Assembly: GCF_040954835.1 (NCBI RefSeq)
Contig: NC_090699.1
Span: 19,167,817-19,231,816 of the forward strand
Length of the DNA: 64,000 nt
Direction of reading: 5' to 3'
Origin: Lepisosteus oculatus
Lineage: Eukaryota > Chordata > Actinopteri > Semionotiformes > Lepisosteidae
Part shown: positions 11,561-27,604 of the stretch, piece after piece
Layout of the letters: every line of letters begins with the position of its first letter
Numbering within the stretch: the first letter of the stretch is position 1
The notes under the pieces: generated by a model
The model's database searches: none
Told to the model about the DNA's origin: nothing
Seen by the model: the letters and a program-made list of their open reading frames with translations, nothing else
Made by a program: the position numbers and the translations under genes

Positions 11561-14500
11561 TTACTTTTTATTTCTTTTTAAAAATATGTTTTTTCCAAGT
11601 GTGAAATAAAATGTTTCTTTTCGAATGAACATATCCCATTTCTAATACTAGGCAAAATACAGAGACTTTTAATTGGAGGACAGCATAAAGAAAATAACAT
11701 TCATACATCCCAATTTCTTTTGATATGTGCTCTAGTGTATCATGCAAATATCATGTCCCTTTAAGATATGATGGTAAGGTCTCTTCATGAAGTCTAAGTA
11801 AACAAGCTAAATAATTTTCATAATGTGAATATAGAACACACAAAAATGACATATTGTGTTCTTGCTCAGTATTAATAGGTTAATCTAAGAACAGTGCTGA
11901 GCTAAATAAAGCAGTGAAAGAGACTCAGAAAGCAAATGTGAATTAATGGGAATTCTACCTGAGGCTGTTCTTCTCCTGTGCTTGGTGGGGAGTCAGCCTG
12001 TGTGAGACAGAGAGACAGAGGCTCCTGGTCAGGGTCACACTCCACCATTGCAATAACCTGACAACATTTCATACAGACTGCACAATCCTCAGGGAAGACA
12101 AATCCATGCATTTTAATTGCTCTGTTTTTATTGTGTTTTAGGGAATTTCTATGCAAATCTATTTGCTAAAGAAAAAGGAATATATTTAGAAATATATATG
12201 CAAATCATTGTTTTCTAAGCAGAGCAGATTTGAAACACTAAAGGTTTATTGTGGGGAGCTGTTATTAGAAAACTGATTCAAAGTCATTTATTAAAATATT
12301 GTATATCGTACTGCAATGCATGGTCTTCAGAAAATAAATAAAAAAGCAAAGGAAATGAAAATATCCAATTTAGCTGGTGTGCATTTGATATATATTATTA
12401 CAAATCTCAGCAGAAAGTTCATGTGGCTCATTATAATCTGCCTATTCTCAATGTTAGTATCAAATGCATTATCATGTATGAGGCTAATTGCTCAAATTAC
12501 CTTGGTGCCAAAAATATTTCTGTACATTTGCCTATTTGCACGCATCTGAGTGGTAGAGTAAAACAGAGAAATAGGTGACTTTAGCTTGTGCAAAATATTT
12601 ACTTGTTACCAAGAATATTCATTATTATCATTGCTGTTGTTTTTCAGCTACTACTACATTTACAAAGTCTCTATGAACTAAAATGAAATTTAAAAGACTG
12701 GCAAACTGAGCTCTATTAAGAGCACGTTATCAGTAAACAGTGTAATTCAGTGCTAATACTGGATTTTTGTAGAAATATTAAGCGTGATATAAAACCTAAA
12801 AGCCTAATTAAAACAGCTTTACTATTAAAATTGTTATTATAATTAAAATGGAAATGTGATACACGTGAACAAATTAGAAGTAAAATATATTACATGAACC
12901 TGTTAATTTATGTGTGGTTGAATGTTTGAAAACTGAGGGCCTTCCTATAGACAACAATGAAAGAACATAAAACCCCAGCAGGTATCAAAGTGTTGTTGTC
13001 CGTACACCACATAACGAGTGACCTCCGCCACTGAAAATGAGTCCTGTAGCTGCAAAGAGCTATGCTCTTACACACAAACACATAACACACAGATGTACAA
13101 AAACCTCTCATTACTGGCAGGCCTGTCAGAAATACCCATAATCTATAAGCAAGGATGTCTCGCAAGGGAAGGCATCCTCATTATATTTTTCCTTCCATCC
13201 CTTCTGACTTATTTGAAGTAATAAAACACACTAAATCCAAATTCAAGAAGACAAGGAGCCTGGCTGTTTTGACAAGTTAAATGACTGCGGGCAGAACTAG
13301 GCTGCCAGTCTGCAGGCAGCACACGTAGATTCTGTGTGCTGCTCTTTATTCCTGTAGTGGCATCTAATCCACCACATTCTCTGCTGAGGTTAAATTGAAA
13401 CGGATTGTGTTGTTCAATATTTTATTGACAGCAGCCTCACAGATTGTTGCTACAATGACACCAAGGATAATTATTTCGCTGCAGATTTTTTTTCTTTTTT
13501 TAGTCTTTTTTTTTCCTAGTCCTTCTATTCCTGTAGAGAATTAGTTTTGCATAAATTACCCTGCGGAATATTTAATCAGTACCCCCACCGGGAGCCTATG
13601 TGCCTGATTACTGAGAAGAGAACAGTGATAAAGAGAAGGAGCCTCTCAGTGAATACAGGCACTACAGCAGGATGAAATGAAAAAGATCTCTGCTTTGTTT
13701 GAGAATCTAAAGCCAAGACCTAAAGAAATTCAGATAACCATACACATTCCCACACAAATACAGTATGTATTATATATGTGTGTTTGGAGCCTGGTATAGA
13801 TATGCAGTGTGGTTGTTTGTGAGACTCTGGCTGCTGATGGGAAATGTACGGTATCTGTTGTTGTGTGTTTGGAAAGCAGAGCCATTTGCCTACTGTAGGT
13901 AAGTATCCCACAGACCCAGGGATATCAAACTAAACAGCAGCTGCAGTTGTTTGAGGAAACCAGTTGGCCCAACGACTTGCTGGAATGTTCCTGGAAATTC
14001 CCCAGCCAGCCCATGTTACCAACTCTGTCCTCGAAAGAAGACAGCAAGGAACAGAATATATAGAAGGAAGCAGGATAAGGGAAAGGAAAAAGATAAGAAG
14101 GTTTTAGTTACAGCTTTACTGATCTACTTCAGCATTGGGTGAATTGAAACCTGTCAGGTATTGAGCACTAAAGGAAGTCATTAGGGGAAATATGTTGTAT
14201 TTTCAATATCTGTGGAAATATTGAAGTTTTTTAAAAGCTCCAAGGAAGAGCTTATTTCGTGCAGTTTTGTTATGGACAAAGGTTGTCTTTTTTAGCATTA
14301 GTTTAGATGTTTAGCTCATCATGTTTAGTGAAGAATTAAACTAATATTAGTGAACATAGTCTTCTTTTCCCTTTTAAATATTTTTGTCCACTTATAAATA
14401 CATTAAGGGGGTATTAGTGATCTACTGGGGAAGGTTGGGTATAATTGGTCAGTCCCTAATATGTTTAAATATTCTTGTAAAGAATATTTGTAAAGTTGTA

Positions 14501-15990
14501 AAGTTACATTCTACACTGAAAACATATTCTAATTTGTTCACTGAAAATTAAAGAGGCCATGAAACTTTGCTCAGAATTCCCTGACTAGTGGGTGTGTGTT
14601 ATTATTCAAATTTTAAAAAGTATTCATGAGGGTATCAGGACTGACAACTGTGACTAAATACATGCCTTATTATATAATCTCTTCCATCTATTGGCAGCTC
14701 TTAAAACCACCCATTATTCAAGTATACAGTATATTAGACTTCTATATTTTAGCTGATGTGAGATTATCCAGAATAGGTCCAGAACAGATTATCCAGAACA
14801 GATTAACTATCCCATTCCATCAGTATCAAGAACTCTGCCTTTTTCTCATATGGGAACACGGGGCCAGAGTGAAAACACAGTTAAAACCCTTTCCTTGTGT
14901 CTTTGAAGGGAATCTGAACACCTGAGTTTTTGATAGAGACTGTTTGTGCAGATAAGGTCATTGGAACAGTGATTACCTGTTAACCTTTGTCAATCACCTG
15001 CACTGTGTACATTTGTCTAAAAAATGAACATATTTTAACTTTTGAAATATTTTAATATTTGTTGTATATTTTCAAAGCCTATTCTTGGGTTGCCAGCACA
15101 GATAAAAGAAGGCCAGTTTACACTCATAATTGTTGCTTCTGGACTAATTTAAGTTTGCTATAGCAAAGGGAGTTAATCATTATGCAATCCACACATTTTA
15201 GTTCTTGATTTTTCTTGGCAGTTCTTGCTGACATCTCACATTTTAGTTAATAAGTTCATTCAAATGTTGATTAAAAATATTCACTGGAAAAAATATGTCT
15301 GTCAATTGTGGTCCATCACAAAGAAACATCACTGGGAGGGGGTGAATACTTTTGTAAGTGTCATTAACTTCAGTAAGAACGGGTTTCTGTTACATTAATT
15401 GAATACTGATATTAAGATAATTGTTGAAACCACGAGTGAGACTTAAACCAAATGAAATATCCTCATGTACATTATGACAGGATTTCTGGGCTCCTGGCCT
15501 GTAGATGCCAGAGCGAATCATGAGCTGCTCCCTACAGTATATCTCACTGAAAGACATCTAAAAAATTCCTGCTGGACTGCAGAGCTTGGAGATCATAGTG
15601 AAAGAGCTCTACTGTACATCACTAAAACCTGACCCCTGCGGTAATGGCCTTTTACTCATGTCTTACCTTTCATCCACAAGGGGTCAGAAGACCAGCATGC
15701 TGACTGGCTAACCTGGGAAGTTGTTCAGCTTCAAGACTTACATCTCGGAGACCGAGATCAGTCTGTCGGACGCTGAGAAGAAAGCGAAGACTTGCATCTT
15801 ACTTTGATTGGCATCTGGAATGCCTTGCTCATGAGAAAAGCGTTCCTCTATATAAAATAAAATCACTGTAATGCAACTGTTCAAGCATATTAACTATTAT
15901 TTCAAAAAAATATTTATGTCGAATTTTGCTGAGCAGGCACTTGCAGACATGTTTAGATCAAAAGGAATCAAATGTAGATGAAGTGTGGCT
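11561..15990. other. Gene-free stretch
   Basis: No exon recognised. AT-rich, with the candidate element at 13260-13660. At 15300-15370 the words ggtccatcacaaagaaacat and gggtgaatacttttgtaagt resemble a DNA-transposon end, but no partner end was found. Confidence 0.4.
13260..13660. other. Non-repetitive block, candidate conserved noncoding element
   Basis: No repeat similarity seen. Contains tttaattgaa-, ttattgacag- and tttgcataaatta-type homeobox and POU-like motifs, two T-rich runs at 13487-13515, and no open frame of note. The call rests only on appearance and its place in a gene-poor interval. Confidence 0.2.
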
Positions 15991-16094
15991 TAAACAACCT
16001 GCTTCGTTAGTAAGGTTTTTAGGTTGACAAGCTTGGTACAGAGATTATAAACCCCCTGAAGATTAAGCAACCACTGATGTAAAACTCCACTTTG

Positions 16095-16620
16095 AGTTTA
16101 TGAGGAATAACGATACCCAAGAATTAGATGTTTTTGAGGATTGTTATAGAGTATTTAGGAAGAGTGAGATTTGGTGACCTAAACCAACTAATAAGGTTTT
16201 TTTGTTATTTTCTTTAGGCTGGGTAACAGATCTAAATCTGATCAGAGAAAATGGCATCTTATTTTAAGGGCACTTCATGAGGAATAACAACACCCAGGAT
16301 CCAATAAATGTGCCTGAGGGTGTTTAATGAGTGTTTAGGCTCGACCCGCTAGGCTGAGGCCTGGCTCCCTGGCCAGAGCACAAGGAGTCTGGGGCCCCTG
16401 CAGAGAGAGGAGTGAACCGGGGGGCAGCTGCCCAGGTGGAGATGGGGTGGAGGAGGATGTATGAGACAAAATGAGAAAAGAGAGCGTCTTGGGTTTTATT
16501 TATATATACTATATACCTTTTGAGAAATGACACCTGAAATTACAGTAATATGATTTAGCACAACTGGGTGAAAGTGGGTTATTCCTCCTGAACTTCAGAT
16601 CAGTATTTCCATTAGTTACC
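16095..16620 (+). repeat. Unclassified repeat, family D, partial unit plus full copy 3
   Basis: A partial unit (aataacgatacccaagaatt, gagtatttaggaa) is followed by a full one starting GAGGAATAAC at 16279-16288 and ending GTTATTCCTC at 16578-16587, a perfect 10-bp inverted pair. The full unit is about 309 bp and carries the GC-rich core ggggcccctgcagagagagg. The inverted ends suggest a MITE-like element. Confidence 0.6.
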
Positions 16621-16734
16621 TAATGACAGCCCTTGTTCTCTGGATATTCTGGAGATGTGCTGTTATGAGATAATGCCAAAGTATCAAAGGTTTCTAAAGA
16701 ATATAATATGTAATGTAATGTGGTCTTAAACCTC

Positions 16735-16915
16735 TCCCCTCTCTCTCTCATCCTAGCGTTAATCCCGCATCAGCAGGGTCTGCTTGTCGGCACGCCCATC
16801 TCCATTTGGTGGTTTGAACCAAATCTTTGAGCTGACGTTGCCATTAAATGCGACCAAGAATACTCCAACCGGCGTGTCGCTCCGCCTGCCATCAGCGGGG
16901 GGAGGAGAACAAAGT
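16735..16915. other. GC- and CpG-rich island, candidate conserved noncoding element or exon
   Basis: An abrupt CpG-bearing block in AT-rich flanks (cggcacgcc, gacgttg, accggcgtgtcgctccg). No match to any repeat in the window. On the minus strand a 43-codon stretch from an acceptor-like site (ctgatggcag, ending 16884) reads VFLVAFNGNVSSKIWFKPPN and stops with TAA at 16759-16761. No protein family recognised. Confidence 0.35.
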
Positions 16916-18014
16916 AATGTAGCCAGTTCATAGAGGAAGATTATTAGGAGGCATGGGGAATTTGGCCAGGACTCCGGGGTTTAAAATAAAATATCACATT
17001 TTAATATTGCCATGGTTTATCATTACAGTTCATCATTAATGGTGGGGGTTTTTAAGGGAAATAAAACATGCACTTTGGTCTCAGTGAATCAGATTTTAGG
17101 ATTTTAGAAACATTTTGTAAATGCAAAAGGCAGTGAAATCTGAAATGTGCTCAGTGTGACTGACCTGACCACATACCTTACACCTTCATTCTGCTGGTAT
17201 CTTTCTGATCATGGCTACTCTGTGAGCCATGAGAGACAAACACACCTCGCTTCCACACATAGCTTCTTGCTAACACATCATTAAATTGGTTCAGTTCATT
17301 CAGTTAATGGTGTTAATGGATAGAATCGTGCAGATTTTTGCTTATTTCAAAATCTCTGCTCCCCAAAAACAGATCATGGCTTTGTACCAAAGCAGCAATA
17401 ATGGTCATTACAATCGAAAACTAAAGAATTACTGAACACAAACATCGGGGTGTTGTTAGTCTTTATACTGTATCTCTAGACTGTATTCAATACTGCTAGA
17501 GTGTATTCTAATATATATTAGCCTTGTGGGTTCCGTAGCCTGAAGCCAAATAACAGGTCTGAACATAGTGTCTCCAGAGCAGCCTTTGTTTTTAACCTGA
17601 AGGCAGAGAGCAGAGTGCCTCTTCCCACTGCTTCAATTCACAACTCATTAAAATAAGGATTCTTTATTTCAGTGTTAAAAATTCTCTAGCTTCAGGGTCA
17701 TTTATGTAAGGTTTGGACATGTATAAGCTCTTACTTCTAAAGCAATTTTACACTATACAACAAAAAAACACTTTCTATAAAAACCTTCATTTTGTAATTT
17801 TAGGATGTGAAGTGTAGAGCAGTTTTTCTGGTTTCATACGCTTAAAACACATTTTTTCCATGCTTTGTGCTTCTTGAAGAGAACACATAAATAAATCATT
17901 ATTAATACGAATATGATTCACCTTCATTGTTTGGCTCGCTACATTGTACCTCAATTTCACAACCATTAAAATAAAACTGAAAATGACAATAAAAGATACA
18001 GGTAAACTATAGCT

Positions 18015-18350
18015 GGGCAGTACAGTAGTGCAGTGGTTAGCATTGCTGCCTTGCACCACCGGGGTTTAACTCCTGGGGTATCATATGTATGGTGTTTGCA
18101 TCTTCACCCTGTGTTTGTATGGGTTTCCTTCAGGAGCTTTGGTTTCTTCCCACAGTCCAAAGAGGAAGGTCAATTGACTTCTGGGAGAATCGGTCCTGAT
18201 GTGAGTCTGTGAGTGCTTGTGTTTGTCTTCCTTGCGATGGACTGGCGTTCTGTCCAGAGTGTATCCTGCCTTGCTCCCATTGCTTGCTGAGATAGGCTCC
18301 GGCTCCCCCGCAACCCTATATTGAATAAAGCAGTTGGAAAATAGATGGTG
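18015..18350 (+). repeat. tRNA-derived SINE, family C
   Basis: Head agtgcagtggttagcattgc (A-box-like) and ggggtttaactcc (B-box-like), then a body (ggtttcttcccacagtccaa, gcgatggactggcgttctgt) and an end ttgctgagataggctccggc, ccctatattgaataaagcag. This is a common fish SINE. Confidence 0.8.
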
Positions 18351-18803
18351 GTAAACTACAGCTTGCTATAAAACCACCTATAAAAGTGACCTTTACATTA
18401 AAATGCAGAATAAAAATGCATTGTCCTCTGACATTTTAATATGAAGAGCCGGTATTCAAAATGGATAGCGCTTTCAAGTTTGCTTCCATGAGCAATTAGG
18501 ACGTTTGGAAGACCTTAAAAGAATCTTTTAAAGCGTCGTGTAGCTTGGTTTATGAAATGTCATCTATAAAACCTTCCTGAAAGAAAAAGACAGTTGTTAC
18601 AGGCAAACACCTGAGGTCTTTATAAAGACATCATTTGGTAAACAGACACATTGCTTTTACCTCTTCTCTCTGCTGGACGGCTGCCTAATTGCCAGCTGGA
18701 TGTCAGAGTGTGGCTGCAGAACGTGCTGTTGATCTTCTGTGGGGAGCGGAGTCCCTCAGGGCTCCTGTTGAGCCCCACACAGTTGAGTTAGTTGCCAGCT
18801 GAT

Positions 18804-19296
18804 TGTCACGATCATAAATCCCTCCTCTTAAGGACGCTCCAGCCCTTCCATGTTTTCTACTCATCTACCGCGCCTGCCTCAGGTTCCAGCCCCCTGTGCT
18901 ATATAAGCCAGACGTTCCTGCCTATCGGGGCTCAACTTTGGAAGATGGACGCCCGGAAGCCTGCCTAGCCGCGAGTCTTCCGCGGGTCCTGATCTTGGTC
19001 CGGGATCAGGGACCGTCTGGTCCCGTGACCCCCTTTTTATTCCCCCGACCCTCCGCCGGATCCCGCTCCAGTTTTTAACTCTGTTTCTGTCAGGATGGAT
19101 CACCCGGTTTTGGACATTTGCTACACTCTCGGCTCTGCCTCGGACTCCCTTGGACTGTTTGCCTCGGCCACCAGCGCACCATGGACACGCCCCCTGTTTT
19201 CCTTCCAGCCCCTTGCATGCCTCTTTCCCCGTGTTTTCTTCACTCCCCCCTGGATTGTGTTGTCTGCATAGGGTCCTGAAAGGACGCTTCGTGACA
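18804..19296 (+). mobile_element. Solo LTR with 5-bp target-site duplication
   Basis: A 493-bp unit starts TGTCACGAT and ends TTCGTGACA: TG...CA termini inside a short inverted repeat (TGTCACGA / TCGTGACA). It is flanked on both sides by the same 5 bp, CTGAT (18799-18803 and 19297-19301). A TATA box (CTATATAAG) lies at about 18899. The unit is much more GC-rich than its surroundings, fitting a fairly recent insertion. No internal retroelement sequence is present, so this is a solo LTR left by LTR-LTR recombination. The termini resemble fish Ty3/Gypsy LTRs; strand follows the TATA box. Confidence 0.88.
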
Positions 19297-19384
19297 CTGA
19301 TTCAGCTTCTAACCGTGAGTTTGGGTGGTGTAAAACAAAAGCATTTCTCCACCATCTTGGATTTACTCAGCCAAGCAGGTGAGC

Positions 19385-19500
19385 ATCCTCACACTAACCT
19401 AATTCTTGGGTGTTGTAGCTCCCTATGAAATACTCCTAAAATAAGGTCCCCTCTTTCTGATCAGATTTAGATCTCTTACCAAGCACGCTAGAAGAAAATA
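19385..19500 (-). repeat. Unclassified repeat, family D, inverted copy 4
   Basis: The reverse complement of aattcttgggtgttgtagct, aaaataagg and ctgatcagatttagatctct matches 16205-16305 (agatctaaatctgatcagag, cttattttaagggcacttca, aacaacacccag). It lies right of the solo LTR. Confidence 0.55.
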
Positions 19501-20254
19501 GCAAAAGACTCCTGATTAAATGATCTAGATTACCCATTGTCATCCATACAAACAGCATGAGCTGGAATATGAATTAAATTCAAATTGAGGAAATAACAAA
19601 TCAGGATCTCTTTGTAATACATGAAGACATAAGTGAAAATTAAGTTTACAGCCACTTATGAAAACAGGAGATACTTTGTTATAATGAGGACTGTGGGAGT
19701 CTGGCACTGACTTCTAGGAAATACTGTATGGGTGAAAGTGACTCTCTGACATTCTATAAAAAAAAGACCAGGTAGAGCGTTTTTAAGCCAATGTAACACA
19801 AGGCAACGTTCTGGCGATTGTTTCAAGCAACAGTTGCAGCATCTATTTGCAAGTAAAGCTAACTTTTATTTAAATATTTGTAAATATTGGATATTTGAAT
19901 ATCTGAGGAGTCCCTTTCTTCTCTGCTTCCTTTGGAAGTGTAGTGTAGCACCAACGCCCAAACCTTGTAGCATTATATCTTTTTTAACACACAACTATAA
20001 CCTTTACCAGCTGTTTTTTCAAACGTTTGTCAGATTTCTTATTGCCTTACATTATTTAGATCATTATAAATCTGAAGATTAAAAATGAACAGATGTTTTT
20101 ACAATTCAAGATTAAACCTCGGAAATGTTTGGTACATCTCTTACGTTACCTAAAACAGTCACCCCTAGAAGCTGCTCGATACTGCATAAAGAAGTAACTC
20201 GGTTGATAGCGTGTCTTTTGATGTAGTTTACTGAAGAACATTAAGCAAACTAAT

Positions 20255-20310
20255 TGGCACGACAGGCTGAATGGACCCCCCTCGTTTGTAAACTCTCAGG
20301 TTCTTAAACA
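20255..20310 (+). repeat. LINE family B terminal fragment
   Basis: Only the last bases remain: ggctgaatggacccccctcg, tttgtaaactctcaggttct. Matches the ends of the other family B copies. Confidence 0.45.
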
Positions 20311-21039
20311 GAAAACTGCTCTATAGTTTTATCACCGATTTGACAAAAGAAGCCAACAGGCATGTTTCCCAAATACATCACCTTTACAGACATCGGTTTT
20401 AACTGTTGACAAGAAATGAGGTTGCATGATGGATCTTTCTCATAAAAATGTCCCAGCCTGCAAAAGTAACAACCAAATAGGTGCAAAGAAACACCCCTAA
20501 GAGGTATCTGGCAGCAGTGCAGTCCTGTTGTTCCTCAAGTTAACCTCAGGACAGGTTTGGAAATAAATTGCAAGAGCTGATCAGTAATGAAGTAAACTTG
20601 CTGATACAGTGCTTGCTCCAGGTCCTGAGATTTGAGCACTTACAGGGCATTCGGCTTCAGCTCTTGTCCGATAGCCCAGTGGGACTAATTACAATGTTTA
20701 CTGTAAAAGCAGCCGAGAAGGTGCATTCCTTTTCCTTGCACAATGATGCTGACTGCAGGAGGACCCACTGCATTACAAATCTAGCGCTAAAGCATTTAAC
20801 CCTAAAGCCTGCCCTCTCATCGTGGGTGGTTTTACAGCTTAAAAACTCGCTTAACAGAAGTAACTCTTAGTAAAATGTCTCAACATTTCCATAAGCGCTA
20901 TAAGAGTCTCCTATGCACCCTCTTGAAAAAGGGAAACCACCAACAGAACCTTAGCTACTTTCATTTAAAGAACTTATATTCAATTACAATTGGCCTGCTT
21001 TCATTATTGTCTGCTCAACAAAAAGATTTCTGCCTCGGC

Positions 21040-21150
21040 GTGTCCGTCTGTGTTTGTGTACCCTGCCCTGCGCGCTGTTGTTGCCAGGATAGGCTTCAAC
21101 TCCCCCTCATTCCTGAATTGGAAGAGCAGTTAGAAAATGCATGGATTCTG
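21040..21150 (+). repeat. SINE family C, 3' tail fragment
   Basis: Contains gttgccaggataggcttcaa, ctccccctcattcctgaatt and ggaagagcagttagaaaatg, the 3' end of the family at 18015-18350. The head is missing. Confidence 0.55.
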
Positions 21151-22300
21151 GTGGCAGAAAAGTCTTCTGCTGAACTTCTAAACAATTAAATTTAAATGTT
21201 TGATTACTAAATACTCAGGTGTTCAGAAGCTGCCTCAGGTAACAGAAGTTTTGTGTTAAGCAGCAATAGCATAGTCGAGACATGTTTCGGGTACAATAAG
21301 CACTCACAATCTGTACATTTCCAGTGCCTGATAATCTCTTACACATTGCACTCGGTAAAAGAAGAGTTATTCTGAAGCCATTGATAAAACTCTTAACAGC
21401 TGCTTAAGGGGAAGTAGCCATGTCTGCATTTTGAAAATTGGGATTTAGTCTCCATCCATAGTAATGGTGACAAAATAGAACCATGTTTCGTTATCCTCAT
21501 AGACCAATAAATTCGACTCCTTTTACAAGTGAAGTTAGGGAAACAATTAGAACTTAACCTGAAGATTGCCTATACAGAATACAGATAGCAGGGGGAAAGA
21601 TATGGCCTTGTTTGTGACTTTCCAGATAAATTCCAGAGGACTGGATATAGATTAAGAAAATGTTTTCTACATCATCAACTAGCCAGCACGCAACAATTCA
21701 CTAGGCTTTCATGAACCAAACACCAAGAAATCTTTACCGAAAACAGCTGGTTTCATAGACTTAACTTGATATTTACTGAGAATAACACCACTCAGGGGTA
21801 ACAGTAACTGTTGCCGCCTCCTAATTCTCAGTTCCTAGGTTCGGTTAGACCTGAGGACCTTTAGGGTGCTGCTTTCATGTTCACATTTCTAAATTGTCCC
21901 AGGTTGCCCTCCCACCCTGGGAACTCCGTGTGCTTCAGGGATAAGCTGCAGGTGAACATGACACTTCCTGAGACACATGTTCTTGATCAGGGAAGGGTGG
22001 ACACAGCACTGAGAACCGCTGTACAGCACGTTGCTCCGTGGATGTTCAGCAGTGGTTTTGGCGGCAAAAACAAAAGCTCAGCAAAAAATAGCTATGATGT
22101 TCCACATACAGCTAAACATGTAAAAGCAGCATTTTTTTTGCTGCAAATCACTTAAAGGAGTAGGAATCCAGCCCAAAGCAGTGTCCAGTCCAAATAAAGC
22201 CAAATAGAGCTCAATACCTGAAGGTTACACAGACAAATCCAAATCAAGCACCCTACAACACATCCGTTACCATTAGAAACCGAGTGTTTTATGGACTTGT

Positions 22301-22315
22301 AGCGACATCTAGTGG
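22301..22315 (-). promoter_or_regulatory. CTCF-like motif downstream of rps24
   Basis: The minus strand reads CCACTAGATGTCGCT, one mismatch from the CTCF core (GGC to GTC). It lies about 800 bp beyond the rps24 3' end. Weaker than the sites at 28147 and 37785. Confidence 0.35.
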
Positions 22316-22841
22316 TAACATAGAAGCATAGATTTTGCAAACCACACAGTTCAGGTTCAGTAAATATTTAAAAACATTAGAAATAATACCTATTGTATTG
22401 AAATATTGTCATTGTTTGCTTCCAATAGCTCAAGAGCACAACAGATAGCTCAAAACTGTTCAAAACCAGCAATGTACACAGTACCATGCCTGTTTGCCAC
22501 CATCTGTTGTGACAGTCTTAAGCTCAAGCCATTTTCAGATGAAACAGCTTTTCATTAAAATACGACATTTGCTTGCAAGAACCTTCTATGTTGTCATTCT
22601 TTTTCCCTCAGGTTGGTCCAGCTATGACTGTTGAGGACAACAGCCTACCAATTGTGTAAATGATGTAAGGCAACATTTCTCTGCTGCCTAGTGCTTCCAT
22701 TAGCAGGACACTTCATTTCAAATGGGTAAAAAAGGAGGCACATGCTGCTACACATCTAAACACACTATTTACTTCTTATTCTTATGGACTACTCATACTG
22801 GCCCTCAAAACACCTCTGAAAAATATTAAGTATTATTAGTG

Positions 22842-22980
22842 TAGTAGTTCAGGTGAGTAGCCGCGTCAGCATGCATAGTCTGCAAAACAACGTTTCACCT
22901 GAAGAAGGCTTCACAGCCGAAACGTTGCGTTTCTCTCTTCTCTTTTCAGCATGGAATAAACCTATTACTTGTTCCTTTGC
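22842..22980 (+). mobile_element. Penelope-like element fragment with hammerhead-like core
   Basis: Starts around gtgagtagccgcgtcagcat and ends with ggaataaacctattacttg, a sequence widely dispersed in fish genomes. At 22899-22923 it reads CTGAAGA, then a GGCTTCACAGCC hairpin, then GAAAC, the CUGANGA / stem II / GAAA order of a hammerhead ribozyme. Penelope-like retroelements are known to carry hammerhead motifs in their repeats. The family assignment is inference from this motif. Confidence 0.65.
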
Positions 22981-23104
22981 ATTATTAGTGTAGTACAGAA
23001 GTGGTAGTACTTTGGGAAATAAGACCATATTGGCACTGAATCCATATCACTTACATCCTGGCACCCTCCCCAAGTCATTCATAAACTGAATAACAAGTCA
23101 CACG

Positions 23105-23185
23105 CTTTACAATTTTTTTACAATTTATTTGATGACAATATACAAGAACATCTTCAGCGCTAAGGCATTCCCTGAAAATCCAGGA

Positions 23186-23188
<3 letters not shown>
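23105..23188 (-). other. rps24: rps24 terminal exon and 3' UTR
   Basis: A strong polypyrimidine tract with TTGCAG acceptor ends at 23189; the exon opens with the stop TGA (23186-23188). A poly(A) signal AATAAA reads on the minus strand at 23124-23129, so cleavage is expected around 23105-23115. The 3' UTR is only about 75 nt, as is usual for ribosomal protein mRNAs. Confidence 0.85.
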
Positions 23189-27561
<4,373 letters not shown>

Positions 27562-27604
27562 TTTGGCAGCTGCCTCTCTCAGGGATGTAAAAAAGAAAGA
27601 AGGA
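27562..27604 (-). promoter_or_regulatory. rps24: rps24 5' UTR with TOP-like tract
   Basis: On the minus strand a pyrimidine run (CCTTCTTTCTTTTTT, plus-strand 27589-27604) lies about 30-45 nt before the isolated ATG at 27559-27561. Ribosomal protein mRNAs start with a C followed by a 5' terminal oligopyrimidine tract that couples translation to mTOR signalling, so transcription probably starts near 27604. The exact start is inferred. Confidence 0.65.

Larger units (their letters stand above)
19501..22841. other. Gene-free stretch beyond rps24
   Basis: No exon recognised apart from repeat fragments at 20255-20310 and 21040-21150 and the weak CTCF-like motif at 22301. Open frames at 20568-20870, 20875-21189 and 21877-22155 show no recognisable protein. 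Confidence 0.45.

Noticed and set aside
15300-15420. DNA-transposon end (gggtgaatacttttgtaagt)
   Set aside because: Only one end is suggestive; no partner terminal repeat or target duplication was found nearby, so no element is called.
18879-19428. Short open frames on both strands at the solo LTR
   Set aside because: They arise from the GC-rich LTR sequence and its edge; the LTR itself explains the composition.
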